64,000 nucleotides of DNA. It comes from Hevea brasiliensis. Taxonomy: Eukaryota; Streptophyta; Magnoliopsida; Malpighiales; Euphorbiaceae. The notes under the pieces were generated by a model, which did no database searches, was not told the DNA's origin, and worked only from the letters and a program-made list of their open reading frames with translations. Shown here in pieces: positions 12,621 through 24,540 of the stretch. A program made the translations under genes and the position numbers. Position 1 is the stretch's first letter; the number at the start of each line of letters is the position of its first letter. Where the stretch lies: the NCBI RefSeq assembly GCF_030052815.1, contig NC_079502.1, positions 2,418,001 to 2,482,000 of the forward strand. The letters are read 5' to 3'.

Positions 12621-13053
12621 TCACCAAACCTGAATAGAATTACACCAGTAACGATCATAGACAAAGCCTAACTCACTAACTCAGTCATTGTTAGTAAAGG
12701 GAAAAAAGAAAAGAAAATTCAATCTAAAACTATAATTTAAAACAGAAAATAACCTTGAAGAACTCGACACATTTTCTGATGGAAGAACAACCCTTCTTTT
12801 TCCTCCTTAAATTCTTGATTTCTCTTTCTCTTGCATAACTCTCTAGGACATCTTCCTTGTACTGTATTTCTTTCATGTCTCTGGCATCATCAGAGCCAAA
12901 AAGTACATCTCCCATATCATGCTTTAAAGAATCAAGACCAGTAATCAATGGTTCAATAAAAGAAGAATCTCTTCTGTATAGTTTCATGAAGTCTCTCTCA
13001 TTGCCGCTGTCGCTACTGCTACCACAGCCGGAATATAAAATTCTTCCGGCCAT
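12621..13053 (-). CDS. Unrecognised small protein, copy 1 (107 codons, or 102 if spliced)
   Basis: The ORF from ATG 13053 to 12730 encodes a hydrophilic protein with an N-terminal Gly/Ser patch (YSGCGSSSDSGNE), an acidic centre (LKHDMGDVLFGSDDARDMKE) and a basic helix (REREIKNLRRKKKG). I do not recognise it. An in-frame donor AAG|GTT at 12754/12753 pairs with an acceptor TATTCAG at 12630 (124-nt intron). The spliced frame would stop two codons later at 12621, so the protein is about 102-107 residues either way. No signal peptide or membrane segment is seen. A near-identical copy lies about 8.1 kb to the right in the tandem duplication. Duplicated presence shows only that the copy is recent; function is unknown. 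Confidence 0.5.
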
Positions 13054-13405
13054 GAACGGGGCTGGGGATTCTATGCTTTAGCCGAATATTATAAAATTGT
13101 CCAAGTAATGTTGTTATAGAGGGAATTAAAAGAAGAAGAACGAACCTGTTATAGTCCTATTAGGATTTGGATTGTTTAAAAGTTATTAGTTAATTTTCCT
13201 TATCTCCTATTTGCTTCGTACTATTAATCTTCAATTCATTAGCTTATCCTAAATTGCCAAGGATATGGATGGCTCTTGTTGATAGGCCCAGCAGTTGTTG
13301 GTATAGTGGGGTTTTGTTTTTGCTGTTATATATTTGCAAGTTACGCTACTCAAGAAAAATAATAAAAAGCTTCCAAATGATACAAAACAAATTACTCCAA
13401 TGTTA

Positions 13406-13703
13406 ACCACCGAGCGTGGTGGCTGAGTGGAGGCGACTCCTTGGGAGTTGGAGACATCCGGTCTCGGTTCAATTTTTCGCACTGACATTAATGACTCACT
13501 ATTATTTTCGCTTGCAGCAAATAGATTAATCAACTGCGAATAGTCCGTTCTTGCGACTCTTTGGAGACCTAATATTATTCGGTGGTAGGTTCTCCATATA
13601 GAGGAGTTAATCAGGGGCTAATGAAACAGTTTAACTATAGACCATGATCTAACGGGCAATGATTTTCACACTCGGAGAGCTCCTTTTATTGCAATTAAAA
13701 AAA
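13406..13703 (+). mobile_element. tRNA-derived SINE, copy 1
   Basis: The 298-bp element starts with a tRNA-like head: A-box-like TGGCTGAGTGG at 13420-13430 and B-box-like GGTTCAATTTT at 13466-13476. It ends in an A-rich tail. It is bounded by 17-bp direct repeats, AAATTACTCCAATGTTA at 13389-13405 and the same with one mismatch at 13704-13720. Head, body, A-tail and a long TSD together define a SINE; the head looks like the Leu/Ser tRNA class. The insertion predates the segmental duplication, since both copies have it. Confidence 0.85.
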
Positions 13704-14157
13704 AAATTACTCAAATGTTATGGTCTTAATTACCATCTCACAAATAAAAATTAAATAAGTTTTACTTCAATGATATTATCTAAAATCATGAATTTAAATA
13801 TCAATTAAAATTAATTATATATAAAAAATTTAAAATAAAATATGTTTATATATAAAATTCATGACCTTTTCATTTAATTTATTGAATTCTGATAATGGTT
13901 CAAACTCATGACTTTGAAAGATCATCAATAATTTTCAGTTTAATTAATTTATATATTTTATTTTTATTAACTTTAATTTTCTAATAATATATTCCTAATT
14001 TACAAAATATTATTATAAAAACTTCTGTATTTCATCCATTTATATTTTTTAAAAACAAAATCATTTTTAAATCTTTTTAAAATGAATATTATTTTATTCA
14101 TCATAGGATTAATTAAATTAATTTTTTATATAAAAATTAAATTTAATATTTAATTTA

Positions 14158-14394
14158 GAGAAAAGGTAGGAGTGGTGCCAATTGAAGATAAGTTGAGAGA
14201 AGGGAGATTGAGGTGGTTTGGTCATGTGAGACAAGTAGAGCACATTAGGCTAGAGGATAGAAAGAAAAAAGGAGTAGACCTAAATTGACTTGGAGGAGAG
14301 TAGTTAGAAACATTACACATTTTTAACTCAAAATCGTTATCCATATAGCCGACCCCAAATTTTTGGGATAAAGGCTTAGTTGAGTTGAGTTGAG
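14158..14394 (+). mobile_element. RTE-type LINE, 5'-truncated 3' end
   Basis: The 237-bp insert encodes the characteristic C-terminal strings of plant RTE LINEs (LREGRLRWFGHVR; a degenerate Trp-Arg-rich segment) and ends in a TTGAG tandem tail. It is flanked by an exact 11-bp target duplication TATTTAATTTA (14147-14157 and 14395-14405). Copy 2 holds the empty site with one TATTTAATTTA at 22207-22217, so insertion followed the segmental duplication. Confidence 0.92.
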
Positions 14395-14803
14395 TATTTA
14401 ATTTATATAAATAAAGATAATTACGAGTCATATGTGCTAAATAATTTATAATTTTATAATTATATATTTTATTTATGATTTGTATATAAATAATAAATTT
14501 AGTTATTTAAATGAAAATAATAATTATAATGGTAGTTTATTTATGATTTGTACATGTGTAGTTTAAAATGGATATGACCACAGCATGAAGAAGCTTAATC
14601 AATTAAAAAAATAAAAAAAAATGCTAATGGTAGAAATATCATTGATCAAATTTTCGGTACACAAAGGGTCCCCCTTACAACAATCAAACCTTTGCCCAAG
14701 CCGAACACCCAAATTCAACATATCACGAGCGGGGTCCATGGCCAAAACCCTAGTTCTGAGTTGAGTCTTGGTCTGAAGACTGAAGGCCGAAAAGCCCAAT
14801 AAC

Positions 14804-17800
14804 GTGAGCATTCAATTTAAATCGAATCGAATCAAATCATGAAAGCTAAATTACATATTTTGAAAACTGAATCAAATCTGTCACGACCCAACCTATGGGC
14901 CAGACCGGCACTAGGACCTGGGCTAGCCTGAAGCCCCCGAGGTCCGTAGTAAGCCTAACTATTCCTTAACCCAACTCTAAGGCCCATTTGGGCCCAATTT
15001 CAAGAATTCAACCGGACCGAGTCCGGCTATAAAGTGGACCTTTCAACGGGGAGTTTTTGACTCACCTGACCTGTAAACACAATACATAATCAATTGGGGA
15101 GCTCAGCTCACCCTCCACATACTCATATCAACATAAAAATAAATGGGAGCTCAGCTCATTCATCCAGTCCATCAACATGCATAAAATAATAAGTTTACAG
15201 GTCCAAAATAACAATTTACATTAGAGACCCAAATCAAATAAATATTTCTAACACATGTGAAAATTTTTGATGTTTATAGAATTACACAAACATGAATAGA
15301 CGACCTGCGAGGGAGAAAAGCAAGTTAACCTCAAAAATATCCTCCTGTGGTCTGGAAAAATATTGAACAGGAGTGAGCGTTCTACTCAGAGAGTAAAATA
15401 TCAATTTTAACCATAATCTCTATAACTATCTAAAACTAATACACCATGTAGAGTGAAATGCAACATAAGTAATAATTTCACATCATAACAGCAAAAAGGT
15501 ACTTTGGAGCACTCACACACCCAGCAATATCAATCATAATATATGGGAGCTGATCTCCTATACAGCTCTCTTAAATCCAACCTGTGCCAGCGAAGAATTC
15601 AAGCCGGATTTTCGCTTAATAAACCAAATCGGGGTCCCAGCGAAGAACTCAAGCCGTGACTACTCTGAAGGACCAGGTCCCAGCAAAGATCTCAAGCCGT
15701 AACTATCCATCCTATCCATAGCCAATACCACATCACACGCACGCCAACGCATGCACACTGCTCCAAATTACCACAACAACATCCATGGCACTTTAACAGT
15801 TATGAATGCAACATAAAACGTGTCTAAAGTTTAACTACATAGATATATACATATAAGTGATGCATGGGCATGCTTGAACATATAATAATAGTGAAATTAC
15901 AATTAAAATTAATATTTTACTCACAGACTTGACAGTGGTCACTGTGGCGGCTGGGCGGAGGAAGAAGGCTGTCCCGGCTCACCTGACAATTATATTACAA
16001 TTATTTAATACAATTGACTCAATACAAATTAAGAAAATGACCAAATACGTCCTAAATTGTGTCGAAAATCCGGCAGAGTCTCCCCTATATCTAGGACCTA
16101 CCCAACCTACAAAAGAGCTCAAAACGCACTTCTATATTCACAATTCATACACTCACAACTCAATCACATCACACAGCTCCTCCTAGGCCCATCCAACCAG
16201 TCCTCAATCACAATATGTAAATTTACAGTTTAGTCCTTATAATTGATCATTTTTACAAAAACAGCCCAAATAAGCTCTAAAAATTCTAAAACTTTGCCCC
16301 GCGGTCCTTAGCAATATTACTAGGCTATTGCAAAAAGTATCATAATTTTCTGGGCTACCACGAATATTTTATAGATTTTTAATCCCATTTAAGCACTAGA
16401 AAATTACGAAAAAGTAAAGTTCGGGTTTACCTATGCCGATTCCGACTTCGGGGATGCGCTCGGGATGTCTGACAATGGTGGGGTAGCCAAAATCTCAATC
16501 CAATTTGGAGACTTTTTCGGTAGCCAGTCTGTCTGGCTGGAAATTCATAAACCCAGACAACTGTTGAATTTCCGCGAATTGAAGATACCTACGCGAAGCC
16601 CACAACCCGGGGGTTAGTACATAAATTTTACGGAATTTTCTAAGCTCATTAAATGCTCAGAAAAACACTGCAAAGTTCTGTGAGACCCACCGAAAAACAG
16701 TGTCGGAAAATTTCAAAATTTATATTGCCGCGAAGCTTTCGACGAGTGGAGCGCTCTGGTACTCTCGGTTTTCTTGTGGGGTTCACGGTTTGCGAGAAAT
16801 CTAGCCCAAAAGTCAGAATGGGCTAAAATTTCCCGGGTAAAAATTGGACAAACCGCTAAATGGATTTCTGTGTTCTTGGTGTCTATGGAAAGCTCTTAAC
16901 GAGTAGATGGATTTAGACACAAGACCCGGTCCGATTGGTGGCCGGATTGGCCGGATTTCAACCGGGAAGGCGAAGGGTCGCGCGCGTTGCCGTCGACGCT
17001 GTCGGGGCTCTGCGCGCCCGAGTGAGGCGGTGGGGTTGTCTTGTGGTCAGGCGGAGGAGAGAAAACGGGAAAGAAAGAGAGGAAGGTCGGGACGCGTGCG
17101 TGGAGAAGAAAAAGGAAGAAGGAAGGCCGATCCGATTCGACCGGTCCGATCCTGTCTGATTTGATTCGGCCGGTTCGATTTAGAATACAAAATTTTAAAT
17201 TTTTTCTTTGCCTTGGGATAAAAAATGAGGCCCAAAAATTTCGAAAAAAATTCTAGAAAACTCAAAAAAATTTGTAGACTCCAAATATATTTTTAGTTTT
17301 ACCACGTGGTCTTTAAATTAATTTTTAAAAATCATCAAAGTTTTATATTTTCGGGAAATCAAACCCGATTTCGAAAATCCGAAAAATTTCAAATAATTTC
17401 CTAAAATTTAAATAAAATTAAAACATCATTATTAGCCCAAAAATAATAAATTTTTTAAAAAAAATTAGGGGTGTTACAAAATCGAAATGGATGAAAAACT
17501 AAATCGAATCAAATCGCTTTATTTTGGTTCGGTTCAGTTCAAATCGATCGGTTTTGATTTTTGATTATTTTTTAATTTAGATTTGATTTTAAAGTTATTT
17601 GATCTGATTTTGACATTAATTTGAATCTAATAACTATTAATAAAAGAAATTAAATAATTTATATATATAAAATTACATATAATTCATAAATTCTCCGTAA
17701 AAATAAATCAATTCAAAAATTAATAAACCTATTCAGTTCGATTCAATTTAACTAATTTTTTTCTCTTTAAAATAAAACTGAACTGAAATAATCGAAATTT

Positions 17801-17913
17801 TTATAATATAAAATTAAATCGAACTAAATTATATTAAAAATTAAATTAAATTATCAAATTAAGGTGATTCAATTCGATTTATTTAGTTTGAACGAGAATA
17901 ATGTTCACCCCTA
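14804..17913. mobile_element. hAT-like MITE, copy 1 (damaged left end, split by a solo LTR)
   Basis: This is the same MITE as at 22581-23101. The right terminus TTCACCCCTA is intact at 17904-17913. The left terminus has lost its TAGGGG end together with adjacent flank and starts at GTGAGCATTC. The body is interrupted at 14879-17478 by a solo LTR. Confidence 0.75.
14879..17478 (-). mobile_element. Solo LTR of a Ty3/gypsy-type element (2600 bp)
   Basis: The insert begins TGTCACGACCC and ends GGGTGTTACA (TG...CA termini) and is flanked by the 5-bp duplication AAATC (14874-14878 and 17479-17483). Copy 2 shows the empty site with a single AAATC at 22667-22671. The same LTR family, in reverse orientation, occurs at 37010-38654 next to an iMet primer-binding site, which fixes the coding orientation here as minus. 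ORFs inside (for example Arg-rich ones at 16907-17256) are GC-rich LTR sequence and not genes. A solo LTR usually arises by recombination between the two LTRs of a full element. Confidence 0.92.
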
Positions 17914-18540
17914 CATTGGTGAGGACCTGCAGGAACTAGGGGTTTTCCCACATGCAAACAGCAACCATGGTAGCTTGAAACGCTAGAGGTACCAAAAACT
18001 AACGAAGCCACAGGAACGCACCATCGGAGCACTGAAAGCGATGATGACTTAGATCGTTTGGCGTCCCAGGCACACTTACTCTCGCAGCAACTGACGGTCG
18101 GGAGAACAACAAAAGACAACTCTGAGCCAACAGCTAAACTAACAAAACCAGCAGGGAGCGACAGTTGAGCTCCTAGATCTCCACTTGGCCAAAGAAACTA
18201 GCTGCTCCACTACACCAAACCCAAAACATTGCAGAACTACCAACTATAGAACCCTCTCATTGGTCCTCATGATTTGCAACCAAAGAAAACTAACCGAAAT
18301 CATGTATACAACTCACTCAACAATAAAGAGGGTATGAACTCGCTGCTGAGGACCAGCAACCAAGCTCCTGGAGAGCAGAAAGAAGAAACAAAAAGAGAAT
18401 TTTTTTTCTCCCTCTAAATAAGTTAGAAGAGCTCAATTTCAAAAGAAATAATGGAAGGGACTGTATAATAATTAATAGTTTCCATAAGTTAGCATACAGA
18501 AGCCTAAACCTTAATTGGGGTTATTGAAGTTATCTCAAAA
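17914..18540 (-). other. GC-richer block, possible LINE 5' fragment, copy 1
   Basis: A block of clearly higher GC content than its surroundings is shared with 23110-23706. Minus-strand ORFs of 78 codons are conserved in both copies, but I recognise no domain. Read on the minus strand it resembles the 5' untranslated region of a plant LINE; that is a guess. Copy 1 carries a short extra segment near 18125-18170 absent from copy 2. Confidence 0.35.
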
Positions 18541-20807
18541 GCTATAAATTTCTGAATTTAAATTTTAATTAAAATTAAATAAATGAAAAAGTTGTACGTA
18601 TTCACCAACAGCCTAATTATATACCGTAGTTTGGTTAATTATTTCATTTAAATATAAATATTATTTATAATTTAATGAATAATACAAATGTACGTATAAA
18701 TATCAAAACACTAAAAAATTATAATTATTTTATTCAAATGGAAACATGTTTAAAATTTAATGGATCAATTTCATAAAACTAAAAATTATATTTGAAAATT
18801 TTATGTAAACAGTGGGTAATTAAATTAATTTAGTTGGATGTAATGAGAAAGTATACTTATCGAATTTAATTGGATAGTGTATATTAAAATTTTCCTAAAT
18901 TTTATTGATAAAATATTTTACTTATATATAAAAAAAAGCTTGTCCAAGTCTATGCAAGACTTGGTTGGTGCAGTGTAAAAGGAGATTGAAGTGTGCTGCT
19001 AAAAATGAGAGAATGGCATTTAGACTCTTTATGGCAAGTTGAAATTATTTGCTGTCCAAATTGGACTTTATGGCCATTGCTTTTGGAAATTTGGGGTCTG
19101 TGTATTTCACAAAAAATATTTCTTTAAAAAATATTTTTTAATATTTTAAATATTTAAAAAAATTAGTTAATGAAAAATATTTTTTTAATTAAAAAAAATT
19201 ATGTAATTTTTAAGAAAAATTATTTTTATTGGGACTTTCCATCCTTAATGATATTGGAAAATTTCTTGCAAAAGTGAAATTGAAAGGATCTTAGTATGAA
19301 AATTTTGTCTTTTTTTTTTAAATAAATACTAATATTTACACAATTTTTATATTCACATACCGAGCTGTCCTTTGGTCAAAATTTGTTATAGTATTCATAT
19401 GATTTCATCTTTAAAAAAAAAAATTATTTTTATTTATATAACATTTTAACCAAACAATAAAAAATACATTAGTTTTCACTCTTAGGCATCTTTTTTATTT
19501 ATTATTGTTGTATAGTATTAATATTTATTACTTATAATTTGTTTAACCTATAATAAACTCAAAATTATTAAAATTCGAATGATTTAAAAACTTGAGATTC
19601 AATTCAACTATTTATATATAATCTTATTTAAAATTGATTGGTTTAGATAAATTACATGATCAATCTGAAAATTTAATGAAGAAAATTATTTTATAAAAAA
19701 TTTTAATATTTTAACCTAAAACTTGAAATAAAATACTTTTTTTGTATAGCAGCTCATTGGGTGCCTCAAATTAATTCATAACTCAATAAATAATTTATTG
19801 ATATGTTGCCTAAACAAAATAAATCTTGTTTGTGATCATTCTCCTGCTCTAAGTTAGAAAAATAAACTCTTAGCTTTTCTCCTTAAATCTTTATTTTCCC
19901 TTCTTATAATCCAATGATATTAATTAACAAAGTCATTTCTTTTTTTTAGTAAAAGATTGAGAGATTATGATTTAAATATAAGTCTGCCAGGTGAATAATA
20001 TGTTTTTAGCCATTGAATTAATTAATTAATTAATTAAATCGATTCTTCGTATAAGAATTCAGGCAAAAGAAAAAAAAAAATCAATCAATCGAATTCATTG
20101 ATAAAGAGATATGACTATTTTCCTACCTAATCATAGAAACGTAAGTTTGAAATATCAAAGTTGCAAAAATTTTCCATGCTGAAGTCAGGCAAAGGTAGGG
20201 AATTGATTGGTAAGTCATTTTGATTTGATTATTTTAATATTTTTAAACATTCTGAGATTTATTTTCGAAGTTTTAAATTTAAATTTATGCTATTAAATTT
20301 AAATTTATCTAATGAAACTACAAGGGATGGTTGCAAATTGTAGAGATTTTGTTGGTTGGCTGACTTGGAAAGTGCATGAATGAATTGGGGACCTTAAGGA
20401 ATTTAACAACATATTTGTCTTTTTTCTAATTAATTCTAAAATTTTATTAAAACAAAATATATTTAAAAATTAAAACAATATTAACATATTAGATAATTTA
20501 TAACTAAGTCCCTGAGGTATAGCAAAACCCACATATTAGTCTTTGATTTATTTTTAGTAATAATTTAATCCTTAAATTTAAAATTTATTAATAAACCCAC
20601 ATACTGCTCCTAGTTTTAAAGGTAAATATGATTGCTTTCTAATCTTGTAAAACTAGTTCAAAAAAACCCAAAAGCCTTGTGAAACAGATGTGTAAGAATC
20701 ACCAAACCTGAATAGAATTACACCAGTAACGATCATAGACAAAGCCTAACTCACTAACTCAGTCATTGTTAGTAAAGGGAAAAAAGAAAAGAAAATTCAA
20801 TCTAAAG

Positions 20808-21131
20808 CTATAATTTAAAACAGAAAATAACCTTGAGGAACTCGACACATTTTCTGATGGAAGAACAACCCTTCTTTTTCCTCCTTAAATTCTTGATTTC
20901 TCTTTCTCTTGTATAACTCTCTAGTACATCTTCCTTGTACTGTATTTCTTTCATGTCTCTGGCATCATCAGAGCCAAAAAGTACATCTCCCATATCATGC
21001 TTTAAAGAATCAAGACCAGTAATCAATGGTTCAATAAAAGAAGAATCTCTTCTGTATAGTTTCATGAAGTCTCTCTCATTGCCGCTGTTGCTACTGCTAC
21101 CACAGCCGGAATATAAAATTCTTCCGGCCAT
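20808..21131 (-). CDS. Unrecognised small protein, copy 2 (107 codons)
   Basis: The full-length frame differs from copy 1 at four nucleotides, three of them changing residues (Asp to Asn in the Gly/Ser patch, Ala to Thr before the basic helix, Phe to Leu near the end). The possible donor and acceptor of a short terminal intron are conserved. Because the duplication begins only about 210 bp downstream of the stop, any exon further to the left of copy 1 would be missing here. Function is unknown. An excess of replacement changes hints at relaxed constraint, but four changes are too few to test. Confidence 0.4.
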   Translation of the reverse strand: MAGRILYSGCGSSSNSGNERDFMKLYRRDSSFIEPLITGLDSLKHDMGDVLFGSDDARDMKEIQYKEDVLESYTREREIKNLRRKKKGCSSIRKCVEFLKVIFCFKL

Positions 21132-21483
21132 GAACGGGGCTGGGGATTCTATGCTTTAGCCGAATATTATAAAATTGTCCAAGTAATGTTGTTATAGAGG
21201 GAATTAAAAGAAGAAGAACGAACTTGTTATAATCCTATTAGGATTTGGATTGTTTAAAAGTTATTAGTTAATTTTCCTTATCTCCTATTTGCTTCGTACT
21301 ATTAATCTTCAATTCATTAGCTTATCCTAAATTGCCAAGGATATGGATGGCTCTTGTTGATAGGCCCAGCAGTTGTTGGTATAGTGGGGTTTTGTTTTTG
21401 CTGTTACATATTTGAAAGTTACACTACTCAAGAAAAATAATAAAAAGCTTCCAAATGATACAAAACAAATTACTCCAATGTTA

Positions 21484-21762
21484 ACCACCGAGCGTGGTGG
21501 CTGAGTGGAGGCGACTTCTCGGGAGTTGGAGGCATCCGATCTCGGTTCAATTCTCTGCACTGACATTAATGACTCAATATTGTCTCCACTTGCAGTAAAT
21601 AGATGAATCAACTGTGGATAGTCCGTTTTTGCGACCCTTTGGAGACCTAATATTACTCGGTGGTAGGTCCTCCCTATGGAGGAGTTAATCAGGGGCTAAT
21701 GAAACAGTTTAACTGCAGACCCTGATCTAACGGGAGCTCCTTTTTATTGCAATTAAAAAATA
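21484..21762 (+). mobile_element. tRNA-derived SINE, copy 2
   Basis: This copy, duplicated with the segment, shows the same head, body and A-tail. Direct repeats are AAATTACTCCAATGTTA at 21467-21483 and a two-mismatch version at 21763-21779. The B-box reads GGTTCAATTCT, closer to the Pol III consensus than in copy 1. A short deletion near 21735 distinguishes the two. Confidence 0.85.
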
Positions 21763-22580
21763 AAATTACTCAAACGTTATGGTCTTAATTACCATCTCAC
21801 AAATAAAAATTAAATAAGTTTTACTTCAATGATATTATCTAAAATCTTGAATTTAAATATCAATTGAAATTAATTATATATAAAAAATTTAAAATAAAAT
21901 ATGTATATATATAAAATTCATGACCTTTTCATTTAATTTATTGAATTATGATAATGGTTCAAACTCATGACTTTGAAAGATCATCAATAATTTTCAGTTT
22001 GATTAATTTATATATTTTATTTTTATTAACTTTAAATTTATAATAATATATTCCTAATTTACAAAATATTATTATAAAAACTTCTGTATTTCATCTATTT
22101 ATATTTTTTTAAAGACAAAATCATTTTTAAATCTTTTTAAAATTAATATTATTTTATTCATCATAGGATTAATTAAATTAATTTTTTATATAAAAATTAA
22201 ATTTAATATTTAATTTATATAAATAAAAATAATTACGAGTCATATGTGTTAAATAATTTATAATTTTATAATTATATATTTTATTTATGACTTATATATA
22301 AATACGAAATTTAGTTATTTAAATGAAAATAATAATTATAATGGTAGTTTATTTATGATTTGTACATGCGTAGTTTAAAATGGATATGACCACAGCATGA
22401 AGAAGCTTAATCAATTAAAAAAAAAAATGCTAATGGTAGAAATATCATTGATCAAATTGCCCACGCCGAACACCCAAATTCAACATATCACGAGCGGGGT
22501 CCATGGCCAAAACCCTAGTTCTGAGTTGAGTCTTGGTCTGAAGACTGAAGGCCGAAAAGCCCAACAACAACCCATAAGTG

Positions 22581-23101
22581 TAGGGGTGAGTATTCGATTT
22601 AAATCGAATCGAATCAAACCGAATTAAATCATGAAAAATTAAATTATATATTTTGAAAACTGAATCAAATCGAAATGGATGAAAAATTAAATCGAATCAA
22701 ACTGCTTTATTTTGATTCGGTTTGGTTCAAATCGATCGGTTTTGATTTTTAATTAATTTTTAATTTAGATTTGATTTTCAAGTTATTTGAACTGATTTTG
22801 ACCTTGGTTTGAATCTAATAACTATTAATAAAAGAAATTAAATAATTTATATATAAAAAATTACATATAATTCATAAATTCTCCGTAAAAATAAATCAAT
22901 TTAAAAATTAATAAACCTATTCAGTTCGATTCAATTTAATTAATTTTTTTCTCTTTAAAATAGAACCGAATTAAAATAATCGAAATTTTTATAATAAAAA
23001 ATCGAATCGAACCAAATTATATTAAAAATTAAACTAAATTATCAAATTAAGGCGATTCGATTCGATTTATTTAATTTGAACGAGAATAATGCTCACCCCT
23101 A
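22581..23101. mobile_element. hAT-like MITE, intact copy
   Basis: Terminal inverted repeats are TAGGGGTGAG (22581-22590) and CTCACCCCTA (23092-23101). The flanking 8-mers CATAAGTG (22573-22580) and CATTGGTG (23102-23109) match at 6 of 8 positions, as expected for an old 8-bp target duplication. The interior is non-coding and rich in palindromic GATTCGATTCGATTT-type strings. The 8-bp duplication points to hAT superfamily mobilisation. Confidence 0.8.
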
Positions 23102-23109
23102 CATTGGTG

Positions 23110-23706
23110 AGGACCTGCAGGAACTAGGGGTGTTCCCACATGCAAACAGCAACCATGGTAGCTTGAAACGCTAGAGGTACCAAAAACTAACGAAGCCACA
23201 GGACCGCACCATCGGAGCACTGAAAGCGATGATGACTTAGATCGTTTGGCGTCCCAGGCACGCTTACTCTCGCAGCAACCGACGGTCGGGAGAACAACAA
23301 AAGACAACTCTTAGAACCCTAGATCTCCACTCGGCCAAAGAAACTAGCTGCTCCACTACATCAAACCCAAAACATTGCAGAACTACCAACTATAGAACCC
23401 TCTCATTGGTCCTCATGATTTGCAACCAAAGAAAACTAACCGAAATCATGTATACAACTCACTCAACAATAAAGAGGGTATGAACTCGCTGCTGAGGACC
23501 AGCAACCAGGCTCCTGGAGAGCAGAAAGAAGAAACAAAAAGAGAACTTTTTTTTCTCCCTCTAAATAAGTTAGAAGAGCTCAATTTCAAAAGAAATAATG
23601 GAAGGGACTGTATGATAATTAATAGTTTCCATAAGTTAGCATACAGAAGCCCAAACCTTAATTGGGGTTGTTGGAGAGGAGTTATCTCAAAAGCTATAAA
23701 TTTCTG
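23110..23706 (-). other. GC-richer block, copy 2
   Basis: This is the counterpart of 17914-18540. It keeps the 78-codon minus-strand frame (23071-23307) and a plus-strand frame of 95 codons (23420-23707), neither with recognisable features. It is probably transposon-derived. Confidence 0.35.
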
Positions 23707-24228
23707 AATTTAAATTTTAATTGAAATTAAATAAATGAAAAAGTTGTACGTATTCACCAACAGCCTAATTATATACGTGGTTTGGTTAATTATTTCATTT
23801 AAATATAAATATTATTTATAATTTAATGAATAATACAAATGTACGTATAAATATGAAAACACTAAAAAATTATAATTATTTTATTCAAATGGAAACATGT
23901 TTAAAATTTAATGGATCAATTTCATAAAACTAAAAATTATATTTGAAAATTTTATGTAAACAGTGAGTAATTAAATTAATTTAGTTGGATGTAATGAGAA
24001 AGTATACTTATCGAATTTAATTGGATAGTGTATATTAAATTTTTCCTAAATTTTATTTTGTATATAAAAAAAAGCTTGTCCAAGTCTATGCAAGACTTGG
24101 TTGGTGCAGTGTAAAAGGAGATTGAAGTGTGCTGCTAAAAATGAGAGAATGGCATTTAGACTCTTTATGGCAAGTTGAAATTATTTGCTGTCCAAATTGG
24201 ACTTCATGGCCATTGCTTTTGGAAATTT

Positions 24229-24540
24229 AGGCTCTGTGTATTTCATAAAAAATATTTTTTTAAAAAATATTTTTTAATATTTTAAATATTTAAAAAAATT
24301 AGTTAATGAAAAATATTTTTTTAATTAAAAAAAATTAAGTAATTTTTAAGAAAAATTATTTTTATTTTTTAAAAAAGGAAGGTATTTTTTACTTTTTAAA
24401 CTTTGATAATCTTATTAAAATATAAATATATTTATATATACATAAAATAAATATATAAAAAATATGTTCTTAAAAAATATTATATATGAAAAATATTTTT
24501 TATATACAAAATATTTTTCATGGAACAAATGGAACCCTAA
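24229..24540. mobile_element. MITE with AAAAATATTTT-type termini
   Basis: The left end (AGGCTCTGTGTATTTC then AAAAATATTTT) and the inverted right end (AGGGTTCCATTTGTTCC then ATGAAAAATATTTT on the minus strand) form imperfect inverted repeats around an AT-rich centre. Copy 1 has only the left half (about 19090-19219). TSDs are not clear. Confidence 0.5.

Larger units (their letters stand above)
12520..20595. repeat. Tandem segmental duplication, copy 1
   Basis: Segment 12520-19219 matches 20599-24365 in the same order and orientation at very high identity, apart from two insertions. Segment 19220-20595 then matches 26357-27715. Copy 1 therefore equals copy 2 plus a LINE tail and a solo LTR, minus about 2 kb (the 24366-26356 equivalent). 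Subtracting insertions and adding the missing part gives about 7.2 kb, close to copy 2 (7.1 kb). Stretches with no gene are AT-rich spacer, including 13721-14146, 14406-14800 and 18541-20595. Confidence 0.9.

Noticed and set aside
13406..13480. Functional tRNA gene
   Set aside because: It has A- and B-box-like strings but no clean cloverleaf or acceptor stem, and it is embedded in a SINE with TSD and A-tail.
16907..17265. Arg/Gly-rich ORFs of 71-85 codons
   Set aside because: They overlap in several frames inside the GC-rich part of a solo LTR and have no family features.
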